Source: Angustibacter luteus (GTDB lineage: Bacteria > Actinomycetota > Actinomycetes > Actinomycetales > Angustibacteraceae). Taken from it: a stretch of DNA of 64,000 bases. Each line of letters begins with the position of its first letter. Position 1 is the stretch's first letter. Both the position numbers and the translations under genes were made by a program. The stretch lies in contig NZ_BAABFP010000005.1 in the NCBI RefSeq assembly GCF_039541115.1, positions 62,001-126,000 of the forward strand, read 5' to 3'. Shown piece by piece: positions 36,410-44,724 of the stretch. Below the pieces are notes generated by a model. It was not told the DNA's origin and searched no databases. It saw only the letters and a program-made list of their open reading frames with translations.

Positions 36410-37009
36410 ATGCACGACTTCGGCAACGCGAAGGTGTCGCGTGGTCGCCGGATTCTGGTGCTGAGCAGTGACGAGTTCGGCGCGGACGTCGCCGGTCGAC
36501 TCACCGGGTTGGGGTCCGTCGTGGTGCACGACGTCAGCGCCGACACGCACCCGAGCTCGTGGCCGTCGGCCGACCTGATCGTGTTGGCCGGGCGGGACCG
36601 GCCGTGCGTGGCCGATGCGGTCGACGAGACCTCGTTCCAGCGTGGCCTTCCCTGGTTCCCGGTCAGCGTGCACGGCAGCGAGATCCAGGTGGGTCCCGTG
36701 GTCCGCCCGGGGCACAGTGCCTGCCACGGGTGCCTGACCCGTGGTCCCGAACCGCGCAGGGCGGCACTGCCGGCGGACGAGTACGCCCAGGACCACGTCG
36801 GGATCGCGGTGGGCATGGCCTACACGGCCGCCCGCGAGGCCTTCGGCGAGCTGGGTGCGACCGACGTCGGCGGCACGGTGCGAGTGTTCAGCCGGGCCGG
36901 TGGCGCGCACCGTCGGGCCGGCGCGGTCACGGCCGCGTCCGCGGACGACGACTGCCGCCGGTGTGGTGGGACGGCCGCCCCGCAGCCGGTGGGGACCGCC
37001 GTCAGCTGA
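36410..37009 (+). CDS. E1-like / TOMM cyclodehydratase-type protein with two CxxC pairs
   Basis: The protein has 199 residues from ATG 36410 with GGTGAGG upstream. Residues 14-62 are Rossmann-like (RRILVLSSDEFGADVAGRL to ADLIVLAG). FPVSVHGSEIQVGPVVRPGH is followed by Cys105/Cys108 (SACHGCLTRG), and Cys182/Cys185 (DCRRCGG) complete a probable zinc site. This pattern resembles the E1-like leader-binding proteins of thiazole/oxazole peptide clusters. No YcaO partner or obvious precursor peptide lies nearby, so it may instead present a protein such as the Cys-rich one. It overlaps the ybaK 3' end by 8 bp. Confidence 0.65.
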   Translation: MHDFGNAKVSRGRRILVLSSDEFGADVAGRLTGLGSVVVHDVSADTHPSSWPSADLIVLAGRDRPCVADAVDETSFQRGLPWFPVSVHGSEIQVGPVVRPGHSACHGCLTRGPEPRRAALPADEYAQDHVGIAVGMAYTAAREAFGELGATDVGGTVRVFSRAGGAHRRAGAVTAASADDDCRRCGGTAAPQPVGTAVS

Positions 37010-37529
37010 CCTCGATGGGCTGCCCGCCGGTGATCCGGACCAGCTCCTCGTAGGACGTCGGGAACACGGTGTGCGGGTGACCCGCGGCGGCCCACACGAC
37101 GTCGTAGCGGGACAGCGCGATGTCCACGAAGGTGCGGACCGACGTGGGGTGCCCGACGGGTGCGACGCCGCCGATGGCGAAACCCGTTGCCGCACGGACG
37201 ATCTCGGGGGTCGCCCGCTGCAGGTCCGCCAGCCCGAGCAGGTCGGCGACCTTGTGCGTGTCGACCCGGTGCGCACCCGAGGTCATGATGAGCAGCGGCT
37301 CGCCGGGGTCGCCGAGCTGGTGACGTCCCTGGTCGGGGTCGGCCACCGCGGGGACGCTCACGAAGACGAGAGAGTTCGCGATCTGCCCGACCTCGATCCC
37401 GAGCGCGTCAGCCGCGGCCTGCGCCGTGCGAGCGGCGTCGTCCAGCACCCGGATCTCGCCCTGGACGCCGAGCCCGACCAGCGTCTGCGCGACGCGTTGC
37501 ACGGCCGCGTGCTGGCTGACGTCCGTCAT
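37002..37529 (-). CDS. YbaK/EbsC-family aminoacyl-tRNA deacylase
   Basis: This 175-residue YbaK/ProX fold has LGIEVGQIANSLVFV, LLIMTSGAHRVD and ATGFAIGGVAPVGH, the conserved active-site GGVxPxGH motif, followed by VDIALSRYDVVWAAAGHPHTVF. Family members hydrolyse mischarged tRNAs such as Cys-tRNA(Pro). A TACCCT -10 (37541-37536 on the minus strand) lies exactly six bases before the ATG, so the mRNA is probably leaderless. The precise aminoacyl specificity is not predictable. Confidence 0.9.
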   Translation of the reverse strand: MTDVSQHAAVQRVAQTLVGLGVQGEIRVLDDAARTAQAAADALGIEVGQIANSLVFVSVPAVADPDQGRHQLGDPGEPLLIMTSGAHRVDTHKVADLLGLADLQRATPEIVRAATGFAIGGVAPVGHPTSVRTFVDIALSRYDVVWAAAGHPHTVFPTSYEELVRITGGQPIEVS

Positions 37530-37589
37530 GCAGGCAGGGTAGTGCTGTCGTGATCACCGGTGCCGCAGGTCGGGCTCAGGTGGCGCGTT

Positions 37590-38450
37590 TCACCAGAAGC
37601 GGGGCTGCCCGGGGATCGTCTCGAGGTCGGCCAGCACGAGCGCTCGGTCCTCGGGGTCCGTGACGTCCTCGGCGCAGGCCAGCGCCTGCTCGGTGGCCGC
37701 CCGGGCAGCCTCCTCGTCACCGCAGACGGCGTGCGCCCGGGCCAGCGCCTCGTAGGCGAAGGCCAGGTCCCAGTCGCCGATCTCGTTCTCCTGGCACAGG
37801 TCCAGGACGCGCTGGGCGTGGTGCAGGCTCGGCTCGCCACGTCGCTGCAGGGCGTAGACCCGCGAGCACAGCCACTCGCCGCGGGCCAGGTTGACCGCGT
37901 TGCCGGCGAGCTCCCAGTGGTAGCGGGAGGCGTGTGCCATGTGCAGCATGCGGTCGTCGTCCGCGCGGGTGCGGGCGTCATCCTCCATGAGCCGCCAGGT
38001 GCCGTTGAACAGGTCGACGGCGAGCCGGCGGTGCAGCTCGCCGTCCGGGGCGGGTCCGCTGGTCGGGGAGGCCGGTCCGGCCGGGACCGCGGGTGTGCTC
38101 ACGGGTGTCTCCTTCAGGTGGTGGTCGATGGTGTGCAGGTCGCCGCGCAGGCGGATCGAGCGCGCCTCGACCCGTCGGCGGTGCCGGGCCAAGGCCGTGG
38201 CCACGGCGTCGGGGTCGGTGCTCGCCAGGCACTCGCGCACCTCGCCCAGCGGGACGTCGACCGAGCGCAGCAGGTGCACCAGCTGGGCGTCGGCGAGCTG
38301 CGCCCGGGTGTAGTAGCGGTAGCCGGTCTGCGGGTCGACGAACGCCGGTGCCAGCAGGTCGACGCGGTGGTAGTGCCGCAGCGCCTTGGTGGTCAGCCCG
38401 GTCCGCCGGGCCAGCTCACCGATCGGCAGTAGGCCGTCGTGCTGGGTCAT
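37590..38450 (-). CDS. MerR-family regulator with helical (TPR-like) effector domain
   Basis: This 286-residue protein has an N-terminal winged helix (LLPIGELARRTGLTTKALRHYHRVDLLAP, then GYRYYTRAQLADAQLVHLLRSV) and a dimerisation helix (residues 75-110). A Pro/Ala linker leads to a C-terminal half of paired helices (AHASRYHWELAGNAVNLARGEW, AFAYEALARAHAVCGDEEAARA) resembling TPR repeats rather than a GyrI-like pocket. Its own promoter has a 19-bp spacer with a perfect palindrome (38468-38481), so autoregulation is expected. The inducer is unknown. Confidence 0.9.
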   Translation of the reverse strand: MTQHDGLLPIGELARRTGLTTKALRHYHRVDLLAPAFVDPQTGYRYYTRAQLADAQLVHLLRSVDVPLGEVRECLASTDPDAVATALARHRRRVEARSIRLRGDLHTIDHHLKETPVSTPAVPAGPASPTSGPAPDGELHRRLAVDLFNGTWRLMEDDARTRADDDRMLHMAHASRYHWELAGNAVNLARGEWLCSRVYALQRRGEPSLHHAQRVLDLCQENEIGDWDLAFAYEALARAHAVCGDEEAARAATEQALACAEDVTDPEDRALVLADLETIPGQPRFW

Positions 38451-38456
38451 GTCGGC

Positions 38457-38487
38457 AGGCTAGAGGTCTGCCCCGGGGCAGTCTCAA
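38457..38487 (-). promoter_or_regulatory. MerR-type operator/promoter of the regulator gene
   Basis: On the minus strand, -35 TTGAGA (38487-38482), a 19-bp spacer and -10 TAGCCT (38462-38457) enclose the perfect 14-bp palindrome CTGCCCCGGGGCAG (38468-38481). A 19-20 bp spacer carrying a dyad is the hallmark of MerR-activated promoters. The -10 is six bases before the ATG at 38450, so the message should be leaderless. Confidence 0.75.
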
Positions 38488-38567
38488 GATCGCACCTGGC
38501 AGTCCTGCGCCCGTTCGGGCGAAGGTGTTGACGGGCTGTCCGAGGCCGGGTGTAGTGTCGTTCTTGT

Positions 38568-38583
38568 TCGAACACCTGTTCGA
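38568..38583. promoter_or_regulatory. LexA (SOS) box of the translesion polymerase cassette
   Basis: TCGAACACCTGTTCGA is a full match to the actinobacterial LexA consensus, and the flanking T/A (38567, 38584) extend the dyad to 18 bases. Upstream TTGACG (38528-38533) and TAGTGT (38553-38558, 19-bp spacer) form a promoter whose start would fall inside the box. The rest of the 38585-38799 leader shows no credible gene. Confidence 0.92.
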
Positions 38584-38799
38584 ATCCTCCCCAGGGCCAG
38601 CTCCCCGTCGGCTCGGGAGGAGGGTCCGTCTTCCGGCCGCTTCGACCCCGGCCTTCCGACGGACCCGGACCTGCCTGACCCGGGTGGCGGTGGGGAAGCC
38701 GCCGCCCGGGTCCGGGCCAGTCCTGCCCTGCCCCGTCTTCCCCCTACGGCAGCGCGACCCGGATCAGGGACGTCCAGACGTGGTGTGGAGGTGGGTGCG

Positions 38800-39237
38800 G
38801 TGCGGCGGTACGACGAGCAGATCGAGGTGCGGACGGCGAGCCCGGCCGAGGGTGGGCCTGGCATCGGCCCCGGCCGGCCGGCACCGCCGGTGGCATTCGT
38901 GTGGCGGGACCGGCTGTACGTCGTGCGAGGGGTCCTCGCGCACTGGTACGAGCGTCGGGTGTGGTGGCGCGAGGCTGCGGCCTCGGCGTTGCTGGGCCTG
39001 CGCTCGGAGGCAGCCGGGGGAGCGCGAGGTGAGGGGGTCTTCGGCGGCGGCATCGCGCAGGGGGCGGTGGCGACCGTGCCCACAGACCCCGACGAGCGCC
39101 TCGAACCCACCGAGCGGCAGGTCTGGCGGGTCGAGGCGGCGGCCGGCCGGTCGAGCCCGGTCGGCGTCTACGACCTCGTGCACGACCCGTCGTCCGAGCC
39201 GAGCACCGGCTGGCGACTGGCCGGCATCGACGACTGA
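38800..39237 (+). CDS. DUF6504-like protein, first gene of the SOS cassette
   Basis: The protein has 145 residues from GTG 38800, directly behind GGAGGTGG; GTG codons at 38785 and 38791 are in frame but overlap that ribosome site. Key stretches are RRYDEQIEVRT, VAFVWRDRLYVVRGVLAHWYERRVWW, QVWRVEAAAGR and GVYDLVHDP, matching a small actinobacterial family next to dnaE2-type genes. The basic, Trp/Arg-rich core could bind nucleic acid or the polymerase. Position behind the LexA box makes it damage-inducible. Biochemical function is unknown. Confidence 0.8.
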   Translation: MRRYDEQIEVRTASPAEGGPGIGPGRPAPPVAFVWRDRLYVVRGVLAHWYERRVWWREAAASALLGLRSEAAGGARGEGVFGGGIAQGAVATVPTDPDERLEPTERQVWRVEAAAGRSSPVGVYDLVHDPSSEPSTGWRLAGIDD

Positions 39238-39240
39238 GCG

Positions 39241-39295
39241 ATCCAGCTGACCAGCCGACCATCCAGCCGACCATCCAGCCGACCATCCACCGACC
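39241..39295. repeat. 12-bp tandem repeat in the DUF6504 / HEPN gap
   Basis: Copies of ATCCAGCCGACC or close variants lie at 39241-39252, 39261-39272, 39273-39284 and 39285-39295, with a partial unit at 39253-39260. The array fills most of the intergenic spacer just upstream of the GAGGAGG ribosome site for the next gene. Confidence 0.85.
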
Positions 39296-39312
39296 CCGAC
39301 GAGGAGGTTCTC

Positions 39313-39774
39313 GTGACGACATCAGGCCCCCCACGGGTGCCAGCCAGCAGCCTCGACCTGGTCGAACGGGCCCGCGACAGCCTGGTCGCCGCGCTCACCG
39401 CGACCTCGGCCGGCGAGCGGTACGTCGCGGCGCACCTGGGTGCGCTGCGGGCGGCGGCGGCCGTGCTGTCGGTGCGGGGTCGCCCGCACCGCTACGGCCG
39501 CCCGCGCAGCGTGTGGGAGGTGCTGCCCACGGTGGCGCCCGAGCTGGGGGAGTGGGCCGCCTTCTTCGAGGCCGGGGCGACCCGCCGCGCGGCGGTCGAG
39601 GCGGGCCGCGAGGACGCCGTGAGCGGTCGGGAGGCCGACGACCTGGTGCGCGACGGTGAGGCGTTCCTTGCCGTGGTGGAGGACGCGCTCGGCCTGCCCC
39701 GGCACGCGGTCCTGCCATCCGGTGCCGTGTCGATCCGCAGCGGCTCCGCCCTGCCGCTGTCGCTGCCGGGATGA
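39313..39774 (+). CDS. SAV_6107-like HEPN-domain protein
   Basis: This 153-residue protein starts at GTG 39313 eight bases after GAGGAGG. It is mostly helical: SLDLVERARDSLVAALTATSAGERYVAAHLGALRAAAAVLSVRG, then SVWEVLPTVAPELGEWAAFFEAGATRRAAVE. It corresponds to the HEPN-like family usually found just before dnaE2-like genes in actinobacteria. The RNase motif of toxic HEPN proteins (RxxxxH) is not clearly present, so I do not predict toxin activity. The stop overlaps the polymerase ATG by four bases, suggesting strict co-production and possibly a polymerase-accessory role. Confidence 0.8.
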   Translation: MTTSGPPRVPASSLDLVERARDSLVAALTATSAGERYVAAHLGALRAAAAVLSVRGRPHRYGRPRSVWEVLPTVAPELGEWAAFFEAGATRRAAVEAGREDAVSGREADDLVRDGEAFLAVVEDALGLPRHAVLPSGAVSIRSGSALPLSLPG

Positions 39775-42700
39775 GCAGCGACTTCGTCCACCTGCACGTG
39801 GCGTCGGGGTACTCGCTGCGGCACGGGGCCTGCTCGCCGCAGGCGCTGGTGGACCATGCGGTCGAGCTGGGGATGGGTGGGCTCGCCCTGACCGACCGCG
39901 ACGGCCTGTACGGCGCGGTCAAGTTCGTCCAGGCCTGCGAGCGCGCCGGGATCGCACCCTCGCTGGGGGTGGACCTCGCGACGGCACCCACCGGCTTGGT
40001 CGACGAGCTGCCCGGGTGGGCCGACCCGTCGACGACCGTGCGGGCCGCCGGTGCCGGGCGCACCCCCGTCCGCGGCGGTGCGCTGGTGGACGTCTACCGG
40101 CCCCGGGTCACCGTCCTCGCCCTGGGCGCCGACGACCGGCAGGCCCGACCGGCCGGGCAGGGCTGGGCGGCGCTGTGCCGGCTCACGTCGTCCGCCCACC
40201 TGGCCAGCGCCTCGCTGGGCGGTGAACGCGGGACGCCGGTCAGCGACCTGGCGATGATCGCCCGGCACATCACCGGTTCCACCAGCGCCGACGACGGTCC
40301 CGCGGCGCTCGCGGTGCTGCTCGGTCCGGCCAGCGAGGTCGGCCGCGCGGTGCTGGCCCGGCGACCGGACCTGGCCCGTGCCGTCCTGTCCCGGTGGCGC
40401 GCGGCGCTGCCCGAGGGCGCGCTCGCGATCGAGGTGGTCTGCCACCACGGGCCGCCGGGTGGTCCGCTCAGCGTCCAGCACGCCGCCCGGATGCTGGCCC
40501 TGGCCCGCGAGGTCGGCCTGCCCGCCGTCCTGACCAACGCCGTGCGCTACGCCACGCCGGACGGTGCCGCCACCGCCGACGTCCTGGACGCCACCCGGCG
40601 GTTGGTCACGCTCGACGTCCGGCACCTGGACCGCGTGACGGCCCAGGGGTACCTGGCGGACGGTGCCACCATGGCGCGCACCGCCGAGCAGGTCGCCGCG
40701 GCGCTCGGCGGCGGCAGCCACCAGGCCGGTGAGCAGGCGCACCGGCTGCTGGCGGACACGGCCGCCCTGGCCCGCCGCACCCGGCTGGACCCGCGGGCCG
40801 ACCTCGGCATCGGCTCGGTGCACCTGCCCGAGCCGGCGGTGCTCGGGCTGACCGCCGACCAGCGGCCAGCGACGGTGCTGCGTGAGCGGGTGCGGGCCGC
40901 GATCGGCGGCCGGTACGCGGGGGTCTCGGGTCACCAGCTGGCGCAGGTCGAGCAGCGGCTCGACGACGAGCTCTCGGTCATCGACCAGCTCGGCTACCAG
41001 AGCTACTTCCTCACCGTGGCCGCGGTGTGCGACCTGATCCGCGACATGAACGTGCGGGTGGCCGCTCGCGGCTCGGGGGCGGGCAGCCTGGTGAACTACC
41101 TGCTCGGCATCAGCGGCGTCGACCCGATCGAGCACGGCCTGCTGATGGAGCGCTTCTGCTCGCCGCTGCGCGCCCAGCTGCCGGACATCGACATCGACGT
41201 CGAGTCGGACCGGCGCACCCAGGTGTACGAGCAGATCCTGGCGCGGTTCGGCGGTGAGCGGGTCACCTGCGTGTCGATGATGGACACCTACCGGGTGCGG
41301 CACGCCGTCCGCGACGTCGGTGCCGCGCTCGGCCTGCCGCCAGCCGAGGTCGACGCCATCGCCAAGTCCTTCCCGCACATCCGGGCGCGCAACGCCCGCA
41401 CCGCGATCGCCGAGCTGCCCGAGCTGCGGGCCAGCGGTCTGGGGCACCAGCGGCTCGACCTGCTCTTCGAGCACGTGGAGCGGCTCGACGCGCTGCCCCG
41501 GCACATCGCGCTGCACCCGTGCGGGGTCGTGCTGTCCGACGGCACCCTGCTGGACCGCACGCCGGTCGAGGCGAGCTGGCTGGGCTTCCCGATGAGCCAG
41601 TTCGACAAGGACGACGTCGAGGCGATGGGCCTGCTGAAGCTCGACGTGCTGGGCATCCGGATGCAGTCGGCGATGGCGCACGCGGTCGACGAGGTCGCCC
41701 GGGTGGACGGCGAGCAGGTCGACCTCGACGACCGTACGCACGTGCCGCTGGACGACGAGGCGACCTTCCGACTGATCCGCTCGACGCACACCCTCGGCTG
41801 CTTCCAGATCGAGTCGCCCGGCCAGCGCGAGCTCGTCGGCAAGTTCGGCCCAGAGACGTTCGGCGACCTCGTCATCGACATCTCGTTGTTCCGGCCCGGC
41901 CCGGTGAAGTCCGACATGGTGACGCCGTTCCTGCAGGCCCGGCAGGGCTGGCGGGACGCCCAGTACCTGCACCCGTCCCTGCGTCCGGCGCTGGAGGACA
42001 CCTGCGGCGTCGTCGTCTTCCACGAGCAGGTGCTGCAGATCGTGGCGGTCACCACCGGGGTCAGCCTCGCCGAGGCGGACGAGGTGCGCCGCGCGATGGG
42101 CTCCCCGGCCGGCCAGCTGGAGGTCGAGGCGTGGTGGCGTCCGGCGGCCCGTGCCCGCGGGTACGCCACTACCGACGTCGAGCGGATCTGGTTGGTGCTC
42201 AAGGCGTTCGCGTCCTTCGGCTTCTGCAAGGCGCACGCCGCCGCCTTCGCGCTGCCCACCTACCAGTCCGCCTGGCTCAAGGCGCACCACCCGGCCGCGT
42301 TCCTGGCCGGGGTGCTCACCCACGACCCCGGCATGTACCCCAAGCGGCTGATCCTGGACGACGCGCGCAGCCTCGGCATCGCCGTCCTCAGCCTGGACGT
42401 CAACGCCAGCGACGGCACCTACCGGGTGGAGCGGCTCGCGCCCTGGGACGAACCGCCGCCGGCCATCCTGGACCAGCTGGACGCCGGCCCGGACCGCCCG
42501 GACGACGGGCCGCGCCCTCGCCCGCACCCCGACCTGCCGGACGGGCGGGACTACGGCATCCGGCTCTCGTTGGCAGACGTCAAGGGGATCAACGCCGCGG
42601 AGGTCGAACGGATCGTCGCCGGGCGCCCGTACGCCTCGCTCGCCGACTTCTGGCACCGGGCCCGGGTCAGCCGTCCGGTGGTGGAGCGGCTCGTCGTCGC

Positions 42701-43808
42701 AGGTGCCTTCGACAGCCTGTACGGGTTGGGTGGGCTGGCCGCACGGCTGCCGGTGCGCCGCCGCGGGCAGGTGACCCGCCGCGACCTGATGCTCCAGGTG
42801 GTCGAGCTCGACCGCTGGACGCGCGCCACCACCCGCGGCACCGGCCAGGGGCGACAACGAGCCGCCGCCAGGGTCGCCCAGGGCGCCCGCGGCCCGCAGA
42901 GCCCGGACGACGTGCGTGCCCTCGCCAAGGCCCAGTCGCAGGCCGCGGCCGTGGCCGTCCCCGCCGCCGAGCAGCCCGTGCAGCTCGCGCTCGACCTGGG
43001 CGACGCCCCGGACACCACCCGGCTCACCGGCCTGCCCGAGATGACCATGACCGAGCGCGTGCACGCCGAGCTCGAGGTGCTCGGCCTGGACGCCAGCGCG
43101 CACGTCGTCGAGGCCTACGCGCCGATGCTCGACGCGCTCGGCGTCACCCGCAGCAAGGACCTGCTGGGCCAGCGCAGCCGGGCCGAGCTGCTGGTCGCCG
43201 GCGTGAAGGTGGCCACCCAGACACCACCGATCCGCTCCGGGCGGCGCGTCGTCTTCCTCACCCTGGACGACTCGACCGGCCCGGTCGACGCCACGTTCTT
43301 CGAGGACGTCCAGGGTCCTTACGCCGCAACGGTCTTCCACTCCTGGCTGCTGGTCGTGCGCGGCGTGCTGCGCCGCACGGGGCCGCGGGGGGTCTCGCTG
43401 CGGGCGACCGGTGCCTGGCAGCTCCCACCGCTCTGGGAGGCGTGGACCGCCGGCGGCCTGCCCGCGGTGCACGCCGCGCTGGACGCCGCCGACGTCCTCG
43501 CGCACGCCCAGGTGGCGCCGGACGACGAGGCGCTGGCGGCCGGGGAGCTCGTCCTGGAGTACACGGCCGAGGCGACCGCCGGCGCGGCGGCCAGCCGTTC
43601 CACCCGCCCGGTCGTCGCGCCGCCCCAGCCGGAGGAGACGGCGGCCCGGGCCGGCGGCATGGGCGGCGGTTCGCGGACCCGCCGGGTGCTGGTGCACGCC
43701 AGCGGCTTCAAGCAGTCGCCGTACGCGGACGTCAAGCCGCCGGGCGAGGACGTCAAGTCCGCCCCGCGCAAGCTGTGGCACTCCAGTCCGGGCAGCTCCG
43801 GCCGGTGA
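39771..43808 (+). CDS. dnaE2: Error-prone DNA polymerase III alpha subunit (DnaE2-like)
   Basis: This 1,345-residue protein has an N-terminal PHP domain (FVHLHVASGYSLRHGA, LALTDRDGLYGAVKF). The polymerase core follows with palm motif ARGSGAGSLVNYLLGI and catalytic aspartates in LPDIDIDVESDRR, FGFCKAHAAAFALPTYQSAWLKAHHPAAFLAGVL, then HhH and an OB fold (near residues 1150-1200). It is longer than typical DnaE2 (about 1,050-1,150), mostly from an extended PHP/linker region and a low-complexity tail. The LexA box, DUF6504 and HEPN neighbours and dinB downstream support a translesion rather than replicative role. No beta-clamp motif is obvious. Confidence 0.88.
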   Translation: MSSDFVHLHVASGYSLRHGACSPQALVDHAVELGMGGLALTDRDGLYGAVKFVQACERAGIAPSLGVDLATAPTGLVDELPGWADPSTTVRAAGAGRTPVRGGALVDVYRPRVTVLALGADDRQARPAGQGWAALCRLTSSAHLASASLGGERGTPVSDLAMIARHITGSTSADDGPAALAVLLGPASEVGRAVLARRPDLARAVLSRWRAALPEGALAIEVVCHHGPPGGPLSVQHAARMLALAREVGLPAVLTNAVRYATPDGAATADVLDATRRLVTLDVRHLDRVTAQGYLADGATMARTAEQVAAALGGGSHQAGEQAHRLLADTAALARRTRLDPRADLGIGSVHLPEPAVLGLTADQRPATVLRERVRAAIGGRYAGVSGHQLAQVEQRLDDELSVIDQLGYQSYFLTVAAVCDLIRDMNVRVAARGSGAGSLVNYLLGISGVDPIEHGLLMERFCSPLRAQLPDIDIDVESDRRTQVYEQILARFGGERVTCVSMMDTYRVRHAVRDVGAALGLPPAEVDAIAKSFPHIRARNARTAIAELPELRASGLGHQRLDLLFEHVERLDALPRHIALHPCGVVLSDGTLLDRTPVEASWLGFPMSQFDKDDVEAMGLLKLDVLGIRMQSAMAHAVDEVARVDGEQVDLDDRTHVPLDDEATFRLIRSTHTLGCFQIESPGQRELVGKFGPETFGDLVIDISLFRPGPVKSDMVTPFLQARQGWRDAQYLHPSLRPALEDTCGVVVFHEQVLQIVAVTTGVSLAEADEVRRAMGSPAGQLEVEAWWRPAARARGYATTDVERIWLVLKAFASFGFCKAHAAAFALPTYQSAWLKAHHPAAFLAGVLTHDPGMYPKRLILDDARSLGIAVLSLDVNASDGTYRVERLAPWDEPPPAILDQLDAGPDRPDDGPRPRPHPDLPDGRDYGIRLSLADVKGINAAEVERIVAGRPYASLADFWHRARVSRPVVERLVVAGAFDSLYGLGGLAARLPVRRRGQVTRRDLMLQVVELDRWTRATTRGTGQGRQRAAARVAQGARGPQSPDDVRALAKAQSQAAAVAVPAAEQPVQLALDLGDAPDTTRLTGLPEMTMTERVHAELEVLGLDASAHVVEAYAPMLDALGVTRSKDLLGQRSRAELLVAGVKVATQTPPIRSGRRVVFLTLDDSTGPVDATFFEDVQGPYAATVFHSWLLVVRGVLRRTGPRGVSLRATGAWQLPPLWEAWTAGGLPAVHAALDAADVLAHAQVAPDDEALAAGELVLEYTAEATAGAAASRSTRPVVAPPQPEETAARAGGMGGGSRTRRVLVHASGFKQSPYADVKPPGEDVKSAPRKLWHSSPGSSGR

Positions 43809-43911
43809 CCGTCGCGCCGTCAGCGGCCCTCACTAGGCTGGGCGGTGGCCGCGAGCACCGTGGCCCCCGCGAGCCCAGCGCCCGGGTACGACGACCTCGA
43901 GGAGCCCACCG

Positions 43912-44724
43912 GTGGCCGCACCGTCCGACGCGCCCCGCCGTGCCCGCCGGGGCGACGTGGCCAGCGCCCCTCGCACCGCCGCGGTCTGGGAGGTGGTGTC
44001 TCGCACCGCAGCTGCCCTGCAGCGCGCGCAGCCGGATGCCGACGCCCCGCTCACCGTGCTCGACGTCGGTGGCGGCACCGGCGGCCTCGCCGTCCCGCTC
44101 GCCTCGCTCGGCCACCACGTCACCGTCGTCGACCCGAGCCCGGACGCGCTCGCTGCGCTGGCCCGCCGCGCCGAGGAGGCCGGTGTCGTCGGCCGGATCA
44201 CCGCCGTCCAGGCGGACGCCGCGCAGCTCGCCCAGGTGGTCGGGCCAGGCAGCGTCGACCTGGTCTGCTGCCACGGCGTGCTGGAGTACGTCGACGAGCC
44301 CGCCGAGGCCGTCGGGGCCGTCGCCGACGTGCTGCGTGACGGTGGCGCAGCCAGCCTCCTGGTCGCCCAGCGCCTTGCCGTCGTCCTCGCCCGTGCCCTG
44401 GCCGGCCGGTTCGCCGAGGCCGTGCACGCGCTGGACGACCCGGCCGGGCGGTGGGGGATGGCCGACCCCTTGCCGCGTCGCTTCGACGCGACCGACGTCA
44501 TCGCCCTCGCCGAGGCGGCCGGCCTGTCCACCAGCAGCGACCTGGCGGTCGTGCACGGGGTGCGCCTGTTCAGCGACCTCGTGCCCGAGGCACTCGTCGA
44601 CAGCGAGGACGCCCGCACGGCCCTGCTCGACCTGGAGCGCCAGGCCGGCGACCACCCGGACCACCCAGAGCTCGCCTCGCTGGCTGCCCAGCTGCACGTC
44701 GTGGCGGTTCGCGAGCCACGGTGA
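43912..44724 (+). CDS. Class I SAM-dependent methyltransferase between dnaE2 and dinB
   Basis: The protein has 270 residues from GTG 43912 with GAGGAG upstream. Motif I is VLDVGGGTGGLAVPLA, the acidic motif II is TVVDPSPDAL, and motif IV is VDLVCCHGVLEYVDEP, as in Methyltransf_11/25 small-molecule or tRNA methylases. It lies between polymerase and dinB with the same direction, but a TAGGCT -10 at 43834-43839 suggests its own promoter. Substrate is unknown; a link to DNA repair is only positional. Confidence 0.82.
   Translation: MAAPSDAPRRARRGDVASAPRTAAVWEVVSRTAAALQRAQPDADAPLTVLDVGGGTGGLAVPLASLGHHVTVVDPSPDALAALARRAEEAGVVGRITAVQADAAQLAQVVGPGSVDLVCCHGVLEYVDEPAEAVGAVADVLRDGGAASLLVAQRLAVVLARALAGRFAEAVHALDDPAGRWGMADPLPRRFDATDVIALAEAAGLSTSSDLAVVHGVRLFSDLVPEALVDSEDARTALLDLERQAGDHPDHPELASLAAQLHVVAVREPR

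Noticed and set aside
31929-37009. Complete thiazole/oxazole RiPP cluster
   Set aside because: No YcaO, dehydrogenase or short precursor peptide is present; only the E1-like part is seen.
38568-38590. GTTCGAATCC resembling a tRNA T-arm
   Set aside because: No acceptor or anticodon stems fit around it; the sequence is half of the LexA palindrome.
39313-39774. HEPN protein as a toxin with a cognate antitoxin
   Set aside because: The RxxxxH RNase motif is not clear, no MNT-type partner is adjacent, and the gene is locked into the polymerase operon.
39492-43781. Very long open frame antisense to the dnaE2-like gene
   Set aside because: It mirrors the GC-biased codons of a clear polymerase gene, has low-complexity Arg/Gly/Val composition and no domain.
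43845-44339. Overlapping frame starting at GTG 43845 just after a TAGGCT -10
   Set aside because: It runs out of frame through the methyltransferase and its translation is low-complexity; the -10 more likely serves the methyltransferase with a 67-nt leader.
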